Part shown: in pieces, positions 1-7,788 of the stretch
How positions within the stretch are numbered: position 1 is the stretch's first letter
How the letters are laid out: each line of letters starts with the position of its first letter
Source: Thermogemmatispora onikobensis
GTDB taxonomy: Bacteria > Chloroflexota > Ktedonobacteria > Ktedonobacterales > Ktedonobacteraceae
DNA: 39,577 nucleotides
Assembly: GCF_001748285.1 (NCBI RefSeq)
Contig: NZ_BDGT01000044.1
Coordinates: 1 to 39,577 of the forward strand
Direction of reading: 5' to 3'
Made by a program: the position numbers and the translations under genes
Notes under the pieces: model-generated
What the model was told of the DNA's origin: nothing
Databases searched by the model: none
Seen by the model: only the letters and a program-made list of their open reading frames with translations

Positions 1-2435
1 TGATCCGCAAACTGGGGCGCGGCGGCTTCAGCACGGTCTACCTGGCGCGACACCGTCTGCTCAGCCGCTGGTCCACTGTAGCCCTCAAACGCCTCCAGAC
101 CCCACTTGACACAGCCGAAGCCCGAGAGGAATTCCGGAACGAAGTCCGCCTCCTGGAACGGCTCAGCCATCCCCACATTCTCCCGCTACTCGACGCCGGA
201 ATCGACCAGCAAGACTGCCCCTACCTGGTGACCCCCTATGCCGAAGGCGGCTCGCTGCGCCAGCGCCTGCGCCAGGCGGCTGGGCACCCGCTCCCGCTAA
301 GCGAGAGCCTGCAGATCCTGGCCCAGATCGGGGCCGCCCTGCAGTACGCCCACGAGCGCGGCATCATTCACCGCGACCTCAAACCCGAGAACATCCTCTT
401 CGCCGCCGACAGCACGGCCCTGCTGGCCGACTTTGGCCTCGCCCTGCAGCTTGGCTCGCGCAGCCTGGAGGCAGCCAGCATCAGCGGCACCCCGGCCTAC
501 ATGGCCCCCGAGCAATTCAGAGGGCAGGTCGGACGCGAGAGCGACCAGTACGCCCTGGCCTGCATCGCGTACGAACTCTGCACCGGGCGGCGCCTCTTCG
601 AACACCGCGACCCGGTAACCCTGATGTACTGGCACGCCCAGCGCGCACCACAGTCGCCGCGCCGCTTCAATCCAGAGCTACCGCCGGCGCTGGAGGCTGC
701 CATCCTGCGCGGGCTGGCCAAAGAGCGCCAGGAGCGCTACCCCTCAGTGAACGACTTTATAACGGCCCTGCTGAGCGGCGCAACGGCAGGCCCGGTACCG
801 GCCAGGACCCGCGTCTCGCTCTGGAAAGGCGCCATCTGGGGCGAAGAGGAGAACAAGGAGGCGGCGCAGGCCAGCGAGGACCAGCAGCCAGAGCCGCTGG
901 AGCAGCTCCCAACCAGCCGGCTGGCTGCCCACAAGGGAGAGGTAGAGGAGCTGGAGACGCCACCCCCACCGGCAGCCGGCCCAGAGCAGCAGCGCTCATG
1001 GCAGCGCTTTCCCCACCTGCGCCGTTCACAGCTCCAGCGCCGGCAGCAGAGAGAGAGGCTGGAAAGCAGCGCCGCACCTGAACCCACAGGAGCGCCCCCG
1101 CGGGAGAGAGCCAGCCTGGCTGCCCTTACTCCCCCGCCCCTCATACTCTCCAGAAGCCAGAACGCGGTGGAGCGAGTGGCCACCAGACACCTGCCGCCGC
1201 CAGAGCAGTCGCCAGGTAAGAGAGGAGGGCGCCGTCCAGCAGCCCCCTGGAGCCGGCTGCTGCTGCCTGCAGTGGCGCTGCTGGTGCTCCTTCTGGCGGG
1301 CGGGCTGGTCATGGCCTACAGCGAGCCAGCGGCCCTCGGTCCCCTGGGAACGATCCTGCCTTTCGGGGCCCCGCTGGCAACGGTGCATATCACGCCGGCC
1401 AGCGTGCTGCTGACGCGCCAGTACCTGATCACGGGCGTGACAGGGACGCCCGACCCGGCCCAGCGCCAGATTCAGGCTCGCCGCCTGAGTGCGATGGTCA
1501 GCTCACCGGCGAAGACGGTTCAGGCGACGGGCCACGGTATGACAGCCGGAACCCAGGCGCATGGGACAATTACGTTTTCCAGACGGGCCGGAACATCATT
1601 CACTGTGGCTAAAGGCACCACCCTGAGCGTGGTACAACGTGGCCTGACCATCGAGACGGATGAGGATGCCTTCCTTGCCGCAAGCCTGAACTTCCAACCC
1701 TCTATAGTGACGGTGCCAGCCCATGTAGTGCAGCCGGGCACCGCAGGGAACTTACCTGCTGGGTTCATTGACACTTTCTGCTGCAGCTCTGATTTGTCAG
1801 TGAAGGTCGTCAATGGCCCCTTCACTGGAGGGCAAGACCCGCAGCCCTACACCTACGTCCAGCAGAGCGACCTCGACAACGTCGTCACCCCGCTCAAAGC
1901 CGGCCTCCTGCAGCAGGCCCAGCAACAATTTCAGCAGCAAGTTCACAGCGGCGAGCGCGTCGTCGGTCCCGATTGCAGCACCAGCACCAGGAGCAACCAC
2001 CAGGTTGGCGACCACGCCACCAGCGTCACCGTCAGCCTGGCGGTCACCTGCGGCGGCGCAGCCTACAACCAACAGGCCGCCCTTGACATGGCCACAGCCC
2101 TCCTGCGCCAGGAAGCCGCCCGCGACCCCGGGCCAGCCTACGGCCTCGTCGGCCAGGTCAGCAGCACCATCGTCGACGCCAGCCTCAGCGATCCCCAGAG
2201 CGGGCGCCTCATCATCACCGTGAAAGCGCAGGGGCGCTGGACGTATCAATTTAATGAGGCGGCCAGGCAGCGACTCAGCCAACTCATCGCCGGCAAGGCG
2301 AAGAGCGTCGCACTCCAGCTCCTGCGGAGGCAGCCCGGCGTCAACCAGGCGGGCATCAGCATCGTCCGCAACGGCGGCGACCAGCTTCCCAGCAACCCGG
2401 CCTTTATCGCCATCACCATCGAAAACAGTACCTAG
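1..2435 (+). CDS. Membrane Ser/Thr protein kinase with baseplate-J-like outer domain (5' truncated)
   Basis: The open frame runs in from the left edge (first full codon at base 3), so the start lies outside. Visible residues 5-16 hold a glycine-rich loop (GRGGFSTVYLAR), followed by the VALK lysine (about 29), HRDLKPEN (Asp about 125), DFG (Asp about 143) and MAPEQ, so all catalytic residues of a Hanks-type kinase are present. A Pro/Gln/Arg-rich juxtamembrane stretch leads to one membrane helix at about residues 419-439 (bases 1257-1317). The C-terminal ~370 residues lie outside the cell and resemble the baseplate J/gp47-like fold, with a vicinal Cys-Cys at about bases 1781-1786. The next gene encodes a paralogue with the same architecture. 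The kinase is expected to phosphorylate Ser/Thr in the cytosol in response to an outside signal; ligand and substrates are unknown. The kinase call is firm, the outer-domain family is inferred. Confidence 0.93.
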   Translation, partial: IRKLGRGGFSTVYLARHRLLSRWSTVALKRLQTPLDTAEAREEFRNEVRLLERLSHPHILPLLDAGIDQQDCPYLVTPYAEGGSLRQRLRQAAGHPLPLSESLQILAQIGAALQYAHERGIIHRDLKPENILFAADSTALLADFGLALQLGSRSLEAASISGTPAYMAPEQFRGQVGRESDQYALACIAYELCTGRRLFEHRDPVTLMYWHAQRAPQSPRRFNPELPPALEAAILRGLAKERQERYPSVNDFITALLSGATAGPVPARTRVSLWKGAIWGEEENKEAAQASEDQQPEPLEQLPTSRLAAHKGEVEELETPPPPAAGPEQQRSWQRFPHLRRSQLQRRQQRERLESSAAPEPTGAPPRERASLAALTPPPLILSRSQNAVERVATRHLPPPEQSPGKRGGRRPAAPWSRLLLPAVALLVLLLAGGLVMAYSEPAALGPLGTILPFGAPLATVHITPASVLLTRQYLITGVTGTPDPAQRQIQARRLSAMVSSPAKTVQATGHGMTAGTQAHGTITFSRRAGTSFTVAKGTTLSVVQRGLTIETDEDAFLAASLNFQPSIVTVPAHVVQPGTAGNLPAGFIDTFCCSSDLSVKVVNGPFTGGQDPQPYTYVQQSDLDNVVTPLKAGLLQQAQQQFQQQVHSGERVVGPDCSTSTRSNHQVGDHATSVTVSLAVTCGGAAYNQQAALDMATALLRQEAARDPGPAYGLVGQVSSTIVDASLSDPQSGRLIITVKAQGRWTYQFNEAARQRLSQLIAGKAKSVALQLLRRQPGVNQAGISIVRNGGDQLPSNPAFIAITIENST

Positions 2436-2537
2436 CGACCCGAAGCGCACCATCAGCGGCACCCGCAGCAGTCAACGCGCAAGAAAAACCGCCGCTGAGG
2501 AAAACGTCTCTACTAGTAGGTCAGCAGCCGACGGCTG

Positions 2538-2546
2538 TGGTACAAT
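2538..2546 (+). promoter_or_regulatory. Extended -10 promoter for second kinase
   Basis: TGG immediately followed by TACAAT forms an extended -10 element about 150 bases before the kinase start. No good -35 hexamer is visible 16-18 bases upstream, which fits extended -10 promoters. The rest of the gap 2436-2699 holds an inverted repeat (TCAGCGGC at 2453-2460, GCCGCTGA at 2491-2498) that may end the previous transcript. I see no gene in the gap. Confidence 0.45.
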
Positions 2547-2699
2547 AAAACGACAGCCAGAGCAACGAGGCACTCGACAGGAAAGAGAAGCCGGCCTGTC
2601 GCCGGTACGCCGACCAGAGAGCGGAGCGGGGCCGGTCCTTCCTGGTCCCATTCACAGACACAGCCACAGATGAGACGAAAGGATAGAGAGGCAGCAGGC

Positions 2700-5165
2700 A
2701 TGCTCGCGTTGGAAGGCAGGCAGCTCGGCAACTACGACGTCATCCGGCGCATCCGTGTCGGAGGCATGGGCGCCGTCTACGAAGGGCGCCAGCGCACCGC
2801 CTTTGGCAGGCGCGTCGCCATCAAAGTCATCCTCGGCGACTACGCCAGCGATCCCGACATGCGGCGGCGCTTCGCCCGCGAGGCGCGCACCATTGCCCGC
2901 CTGCAGCACCCGCACATCCTGCCGCTCATCGAATTTGGCGAAGAGCAGGGGCTGCTCTACCTCGTCATGCCCTTCATCGACGGAGGTACCCTTACCAGCT
3001 ACCTGCGCCGCATCTACCGGCCCCACGTCACCGGGCGGGAGCCACTTCCCTTCAACCTGCACGAACTCATCGACATGTACCTGCAGCTCCTCGACGCCGT
3101 CGAATACGCCCACGACGAGGGCCTCGTTCACCGCGACATCAAATCCTCCAACGTCCTGCTTGAGCTACCGCGCAGCGGCGTTCCCCACGTCTACCTGGCC
3201 GACTTCGGCCTCGTCCGTCCCGCGCGCCAGCCCGAGCACCAGATTGGCCGTCCCATCCCCCTCGACCAGGTCCCTGGCACCCCCCAGTACATGGCCCCCG
3301 AACAAACGCGCGGCATCGTCACCCCCCTCACCGACATCTACGCCCTCGGCGTCCTCCTCTTCCAGATGCTCACCGGCGAACTCCCCTACGACGACCCCGA
3401 CGACATCAAAGTCATCCAAATGCAACTACGCGCCCCCATCCCGCGCCCCTCGCGGCGCAACCCGCGCATCCCGCCCGCCCTCGACCGCGTCGTCCGCAAA
3501 GCGATGGCCAAGCGCGACGACGAACGCTTCCAAAACATCGCCGCCCTGCGCGAGGCCGTCCTGCTGGCCCTGGAAGAAGACCAGCAGGAACAGCAGCAAG
3601 ACTGGCCAGAAACAGCGATCGAGCAACCACGGGAACCGCAAGAGCCACACCCCTCGCGGGAGCTGCCTCCCCTGGACTACGCCTACGCCGGCGCCAACGA
3701 GCCGCAGATCGAAGAACTGCCGCCCGAGGAAGACATCGCCGCCGCCGCCACCCTCCCCGACGTCACCGCCGAAGCCCTCTCGCGGCCCAGGCCCCTGCCC
3801 GACTACCGCTCGCGCCAGGAGCCACGCACCGTAGCCCTTCCCATGCCCGAGCCCCTCACCATCCCACGCCGGGGCCGTCCGCCCGCGCAGGCCCACCCTG
3901 CCGTCCAGCGCATCACCGAAGAGCCACAACCACCACTCAGAGGGCGAAGCAGCCGCCACCAGACCAGCGGCAGGCGCCCCCTCTCGCTCTTCGTCGCCAT
4001 TGCCCTCATTGTCATCGCCATCCTCCTGCTCCTCCTCTTCGCCGCCCGCGGCCTCAACATCGGGCTGTTCCCGCCGGGCGTCCCCCTGCTCGGCGCTGAT
4101 CCCAGCGTCGTCATCACCATCAAAGCCCAGAGCCGAACCCTGCAGGACACCTATCTGTTGACAGCCGCCCCCCAGGTGCAGGCCGTTGACCTCAACACGC
4201 GCACCATTCCCGCCCGCCGCCTCAGCGCCAGCCGCAGCCTCACCCAGACCATTGCCACCAGCGGCACGCGCACCACCCAGGGCAGCAACGCCCAGGGCCT
4301 CCTCCTCTTCAGCAACCACGGCCCGCAGCCGGTCACCGTCCCAGCGGGCAGCACCTTCACCGGCACCTCCGGCATCAGCGTGCGCCTCCTGACCACGGTC
4401 ATCGTCCCACCACGCCAGGACAACCGGGATGGCACCGCCAGCGGCCCCGCCCAGGCCGTCACCGCTGGCGCCCAGGGCAACATCCCCGCCGGCGACATCG
4501 CTCAGCCCTGCTGCGGGCGCCTGACACAGCTCCAGGTCACCAACCCTACTGCCTTCAGCGGCGGCAGCGACGGCCAGACCATCCACATCGTCGCCCAGGC
4601 CGACCTCGACCGTGCCCGTCAGACCCTCCTTCCCCAACTGGAGCACCAGCTCGCGGAGCAACTGCAAGCCGCCCTCAAGAACGGCGAAGCCCTGGCTGGC
4701 ACCCCGACCTACCAGGTCACCCTCACAGCCAACCCACCGCTCGGCAGCCAGGCCAATCAGGTACGCATCCAGCTCCAGGCCACCGCCAGCGCCACCGCCT
4801 ACAACTCAACCCAGGCCCGCCAACTGGCCGGCGACCTCCTCAGTCGCCAGGCCCAGCACGCCCTTGGCTCCTCCTACCAGCTGCGACCCCGCAGCCTCAG
4901 CGCCTCCACCCCGACCGTCACCGCCCACGGCAGCCGTGGCATCGTCTACCTCAGCGTCACCGTCCACGGCACCTGGAACTACCAGATCAGCCCCCAGACC
5001 ATCGCCCGCTGGCAACAGGACCTGCGCGGCACCAGCAGCGAAGTGGCCCAGACCTACCTGCGTTCCCAGCCGGGCGTCGCCTCCGTCGACATCCGCCTGC
5101 CCTTTGGCAGCCAAAACCTGCCCCAGCGAGCCGACCAGATCCAGATCGTCGTCAACGACCAATAA
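2700..5165 (+). CDS. Membrane Ser/Thr protein kinase with baseplate-J-like outer domain
   Basis: A Hanks-type kinase of 821 residues. ATG 2700 is preferred because GAGAGG lies 8 bases before it; an in-frame ATG at 2670 has no ribosome binding site. The glycine loop is RVGGMGAVY (19-27), Lys is at 42 (VAIK), Asp146 sits in HRDIKSSN, Asp168 in DFG, and MAPEQ follows. A Pro/Glu-rich linker precedes a single membrane helix at about residues 428-452. The C-terminal half lies outside and carries the baseplate-J-like pattern seen in the preceding gene, including a Cys-Cys pair (in PCCGR) and a G-N-(I/L)-PAG-(D/F)-I motif. The two genes are tandem paralogues but have diverged strongly outside the kinase core, suggesting different ligands. 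Substrates are unknown. Confidence 0.95.
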   Translation: MLALEGRQLGNYDVIRRIRVGGMGAVYEGRQRTAFGRRVAIKVILGDYASDPDMRRRFAREARTIARLQHPHILPLIEFGEEQGLLYLVMPFIDGGTLTSYLRRIYRPHVTGREPLPFNLHELIDMYLQLLDAVEYAHDEGLVHRDIKSSNVLLELPRSGVPHVYLADFGLVRPARQPEHQIGRPIPLDQVPGTPQYMAPEQTRGIVTPLTDIYALGVLLFQMLTGELPYDDPDDIKVIQMQLRAPIPRPSRRNPRIPPALDRVVRKAMAKRDDERFQNIAALREAVLLALEEDQQEQQQDWPETAIEQPREPQEPHPSRELPPLDYAYAGANEPQIEELPPEEDIAAAATLPDVTAEALSRPRPLPDYRSRQEPRTVALPMPEPLTIPRRGRPPAQAHPAVQRITEEPQPPLRGRSSRHQTSGRRPLSLFVAIALIVIAILLLLLFAARGLNIGLFPPGVPLLGADPSVVITIKAQSRTLQDTYLLTAAPQVQAVDLNTRTIPARRLSASRSLTQTIATSGTRTTQGSNAQGLLLFSNHGPQPVTVPAGSTFTGTSGISVRLLTTVIVPPRQDNRDGTASGPAQAVTAGAQGNIPAGDIAQPCCGRLTQLQVTNPTAFSGGSDGQTIHIVAQADLDRARQTLLPQLEHQLAEQLQAALKNGEALAGTPTYQVTLTANPPLGSQANQVRIQLQATASATAYNSTQARQLAGDLLSRQAQHALGSSYQLRPRSLSASTPTVTAHGSRGIVYLSVTVHGTWNYQISPQTIARWQQDLRGTSSEVAQTYLRSQPGVASVDIRLPFGSQNLPQRADQIQIVVNDQ

Positions 5166-5200
5166 GCGGAGCGGAGCGGGCAAACCTGGCCCACCCACCC

Positions 5201-5230
5201 TTGACAGCCAGGCCGCCCCACAGGTATCAT
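5201..5230 (+). promoter_or_regulatory. Sigma70-type promoter of the R2lox gene
   Basis: TTGACA (5201-5206), an 18-base spacer, then TATCAT (5225-5230). This is one of the best consensus promoters in the window. The predicted transcription start, near 5237, lies at the left edge of a perfect palindrome. Confidence 0.75.
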
Positions 5231-5238
5231 TAAAAACG

Positions 5239-5265
5239 ATGACTGACTGAATACCAGTCAGTCAT
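5239..5265. promoter_or_regulatory. 11-bp inverted repeat, candidate TetR-type operator
   Basis: ATGACTGACTG (5239-5249) and CAGTCAGTCAT (5255-5265) are perfect inverted arms around AATAC. The repeat begins about 8 bases after the -10, at the expected transcription start. The TGACTGAC/GTCAGTCA pattern resembles operators of TetR-family repressors, so a bound repressor would block initiation. It could instead fold in the mRNA as a 5' stem. No regulator gene is nearby. Confidence 0.55.
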
Positions 5266-5345
5266 TCAGTCAAACGAAACGGAACGAACCGGCAGAGAAA
5301 GACCCGGCTCACAGCAGAGGCCGGCCAGACAGAAAGCAGGCAAGC

Positions 5346-6257
5346 ATGATCCAGAGCACACACGCCGCCTTCGTCACCACCAGCGAACGCGGGCTACGTC
5401 ACGACATCCTCCCGATGCGCCTCTACCACAAAGCCAAGAAACTGGGCATCTGGGACCCGCGTGCCATCGACTTCTCCCAGGACATCCAGGACTGGCAGCG
5501 CCTCGACGAAGACGAACGCGAAACCCTGCTCTACCTCAGCTCCCTCTTCCAGGCCGGAGAAGAGAGCGTCACCCTTGACCTGCTCCCCCTCATCCTCACC
5601 ATCGCCCGCGAGGGCCGGCTCGAAGAAGAGATGTACCTCACCACCTTCCTCTGGGAAGAAGCCAAGCACACCGAATTCTTCCGCCGCTTCCTCGACGAAG
5701 TAGCCCACGAGCACAGCGACCTCCACCGCTACCACACCCCCAGCTACCGCAAAATCTTCTACGAAGAGCTGCCCCAGCGCATGCATGCCCTCCTCAGCGA
5801 CCCCTCGCCCGAAGCCCAGGCCCGCGCCAGCGTCGTCTACAACATGATCGTCGAAGGCGTCCTGGCCGAGACCGGCTATCACGCCTATTTCAACATGCTC
5901 GAACGCCTCAACATCCTGCCTGGCCTGCGTCAAGGTGTCGGCTACCTCAAGCGCGACGAATCGCGCCATCTGGCCTACGGGGTCTTCCTCCTCTCGCGCC
6001 TGGTCGCCCAGGAGCCGCGCCTCTGGGATGTCATCCAGACCTACATGAGCGAGCTGCTCACCTACGCCCTCGGCGTCATCAACGAACTCTTCGATGCTCG
6101 GGCCACCCAAGAGAACCCACCCTTCGACCTGCAACTGGACGACTACCTCTCCTACGCCACCAGCCAGTTCCAGAAGCGTCTCGACCGCATCGGACGCGCA
6201 CGCCAGCAAAGCCTCGAAGAAATCTATCAGTCCAGCGAAACAGACGAACCGGCATAG
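5346..6257 (+). CDS. R2-like ligand-binding oxidase (R2lox)
   Basis: A 303-residue ferritin-like dimetal protein, the usual length for R2lox. All six metal ligands can be placed: Glu72, Glu105 and His108 (EEAKH), Glu170, Glu205 and His208 (DESRH). The pair that forms the Val-Tyr ether cross-link in characterised members is present as Val75 and Tyr165; every position is shifted by exactly +3 from the Geobacillus kaustophilus enzyme. Known members assemble a Mn/Fe cofactor, bind a fatty-acid-like ligand and activate O2; the physiological substrate is not known. It is not a ribonucleotide reductase subunit in function. The gene stands alone between its own promoter/palindrome and a terminator. 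The family call is firm. Confidence 0.93.
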   Translation: MIQSTHAAFVTTSERGLRHDILPMRLYHKAKKLGIWDPRAIDFSQDIQDWQRLDEDERETLLYLSSLFQAGEESVTLDLLPLILTIAREGRLEEEMYLTTFLWEEAKHTEFFRRFLDEVAHEHSDLHRYHTPSYRKIFYEELPQRMHALLSDPSPEAQARASVVYNMIVEGVLAETGYHAYFNMLERLNILPGLRQGVGYLKRDESRHLAYGVFLLSRLVAQEPRLWDVIQTYMSELLTYALGVINELFDARATQENPPFDLQLDDYLSYATSQFQKRLDRIGRARQQSLEEIYQSSETDEPA

Positions 6258-6308
6258 CCTTCTGTGTAGTGCAGCGTCTCCTTCATAACGATGTATGGTC
6301 ACCGCTCA

Positions 6309-6346
6309 CCGAGGCCCCCTGAGTCAGCCAGCTCAGAGGGCCTCGG
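6309..6346 (+). terminator. Terminator hairpin after R2lox gene
   Basis: A 15-bp stem with one mismatch: CCGAGGCCCCCTGAG (6309-6323) against CTCAGAGGGCCTCGG (6332-6346), with an 8-base loop, 50 bases after the stop codon. The following tract is pyrimidine-rich (TCCCTCC) rather than pure T, so termination may be incomplete or factor-assisted. Confidence 0.6.
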
Positions 6347-6460
6347 TCCCTCCACCCTATTCCTGGCATCCTGGCAAATAACCAGCCCGCCAGCATCTGA
6401 ATCAACCGAACCTGACCAATCGACAGCAAACAAACACCCACCTCCCCAGGCCCCCCGAGA

Positions 6461-6476
6461 TGTGCTATAGTACAAT
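6461..6476 (+). promoter_or_regulatory. Extended -10 promoter upstream of DCC protein gene
   Basis: TGTGC followed by TATAGT (6466-6471) and an overlapping TACAAT (6471-6476). The same TGTGCTAT core occurs on the minus strand at 8962-8972 and 7722-7733. No -35 consensus is obvious. The gap 6258-6605 otherwise holds the preceding terminator, an ACC repeat and an AAGGAGG at 6526-6532 that has no start codon at a useful distance. Confidence 0.5.
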
Positions 6477-6490
6477 CAAGCAGAGACAGC

Positions 6491-6514
6491 ACCACCACCA
6501 CCACCACCACCACC
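6491..6514 (+). repeat. (ACC)8 trinucleotide microsatellite in 5' leader
   Basis: Eight perfect ACC units lie between a putative promoter and the DCC-family gene. Read from ATG 6460, the shifted frame gives eight consecutive His codons inside a 47-codon open frame ending at 6603, but that ATG overlaps the -10 region. Confidence 0.85.
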
Positions 6515-6605
6515 AAAAGCAAAGAAAGGAGGGTCAGACCACCTGGCCCCAGCCTGCCACACCGCCCCCACAGAGCGCGCGGCAAGAACCAGGGCCAGCC
6601 TGACC

Positions 6606-7043
6606 ATGTCCAACCAGGACGACTATCGCCATCCCGTCAAAGCCATCGTCATCTTCGACGGCAGCTGCGACTTCTGCACCGCCACCGCCGAACTCCTGCG
6701 CCACCTGGACCGCAGGCGACGGCTCACCTGTCTTCCCTTCCAGATTACCGGCCTGCCCGAGCGCTACGGCCTCAGCGTCCATCAGTGCGAAGAGAGCGTC
6801 TGGACCATCCTCCCCGACGGACGACGCTACCGCGGCGCCCAGGCCCTCGCCTGCATCCTGGACCTGCTGACCGGCGTCCCCTTCTGGCAGCACCTCTACC
6901 GCCTGCCCGGCCTGGGGCCGCTCGCCGAGCACCTCTATCGCTGGGTCGCGGCCCACCGCCAGTACCTGCCAGGCATCAGACCCTACTGCCAGCGTCCCGG
7001 TGCCCCCTGCGGTACCGCTCGCCCTGAGCCAGCGCAACGCTAA
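6606..7043 (+). CDS. DCC-family thiol-disulfide oxidoreductase-like protein (DUF393)
   Basis: A 145-residue protein with the family signature near the N-terminus: IFDGSCDFC, i.e. Asp18, Cys21 and Cys24 in a D-G-x-C-x-x-C arrangement. The rest (ADP-like Arg-rich helix, then a hydrophobic C-terminal half with several Trp/Leu/Tyr) fits the thioredoxin-like DCC fold. Redox activity is predicted from family membership; no substrate is known. Only one ATG fits the domain start, and it lacks a good ribosome binding site. It converges with the minus-strand gene that ends at 7087, 43 bases away. Confidence 0.85.
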   Translation: MSNQDDYRHPVKAIVIFDGSCDFCTATAELLRHLDRRRRLTCLPFQITGLPERYGLSVHQCEESVWTILPDGRRYRGAQALACILDLLTGVPFWQHLYRLPGLGPLAEHLYRWVAAHRQYLPGIRPYCQRPGAPCGTARPEPAQR

Positions 7044-7086
7044 GCCTCGTCCCTCTTCCACTCACCCGCCGGCCAGCCCCTACGCC

Positions 7087-7638
7087 TCACTGCTCCTCTG
7101 GCTCCGCCAGCAGGGTACCACTGCGCAACGCCTGGCGTACCTCCTCCACCTCACGCTCGTCACGGAGAGCGCGCTCGCTATAGGAGCGCTGCCAGATGCG
7201 CAAAGGCGGTGTCGGGCCGGGCGCGCGCACCTGCTCCAGATGAGCCAACCAGGCCACCGCCACCAGCGACTTAAAAGCCTCCACCACCCGCCCCAGCGTC
7301 ATCGTCCGATTCGTATTGCCCTCAAAGGAAAGAATAAACTGCACCTGCTGTGGCCCGACCACCAACGTATCCAGCCTCAGCCCGGGGAAAGGACGAGGCA
7401 GGGCCTGCCAGGTCTCCTCTACAATCCGGCGCAGCGCCGGGTCCTCAAAACTCGGCGCATACGGCTCCGCCTCTAACGTCACCAGATAGGTCCCCGTCCA
7501 GCCATAGTTATGCGTCGGCAAGCGCAGCGGGCGCCCCACGAGGCTTTTCTCATAGCGGGGAGTAGCAGGAATAGCCGTCTTCTTCAGCTGCATACGCCAC
7601 ACACCACACACCTCTTTCCACATAACCTCCACAATCAC
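7087..7638 (-). CDS. RAYT-like (Y1 transposase fold) protein lacking catalytic residues
   Basis: A 183-residue protein that follows the REP-associated tyrosine transposase layout: YLVTLEAEP strand, a W-x-x-LPxxFPxLxLD segment, VVGPQQVQFIL, TLGRVVEAFKS and IWQRSYSERALRDE. In active members the strand after VV-x-P carries the HxH metal site (for example NHVH); here both histidines are Gln (Q-V-Q). No tyrosine follows the WQRSYS segment, so the nucleophile-bearing helix also lacks its Tyr. The protein is therefore probably unable to cut DNA but could still bind a hairpin. The start taken is GTG 7638, with GAGAGGG 4-5 bases upstream; ATG 7623 is an alternative. No REP-type repeats are visible beside it. 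Family call moderately sure; function unknown. Confidence 0.7.
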   Translation of the reverse strand: MIVEVMWKEVCGVWRMQLKKTAIPATPRYEKSLVGRPLRLPTHNYGWTGTYLVTLEAEPYAPSFEDPALRRIVEETWQALPRPFPGLRLDTLVVGPQQVQFILSFEGNTNRTMTLGRVVEAFKSLVAVAWLAHLEQVRAPGPTPPLRIWQRSYSERALRDEREVEEVRQALRSGTLLAEPEEQ

Positions 7639-7721
7639 CGAACCCTCTCAAGACGACACCATCACCAAGATATCTATCCGTCAAAAGAGAGAAAAGACGA
7701 ATTACGCGGCAGCTCCTTTAC

Positions 7722-7750
7722 AGGATAGCACAGCAGCACAGCCGCGGCAA
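7722..7750 (-). promoter_or_regulatory. Promoter of the RAYT-like gene
   Basis: Read on the minus strand: TTGCCG (7750-7745), 17-base spacer, TATCCT (7727-7722) preceded by TGTGC. Predicted start of transcription is near 7715, about 77 bases before the coding start. Nothing else is evident in the gap 7639-7788. Confidence 0.5.
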
Positions 7751-7788
7751 GTCTCCCCACATCGCACCAGGAGCGAGGAGGGACCCGC

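Noticed and set aside
3426-4667. 413-codon minus-strand open frame inside the second kinase gene
   Set aside because: It is antisense to a clearly conserved kinase, Gly/Ala/Glu-rich, and explained by the high GC third-position bias.
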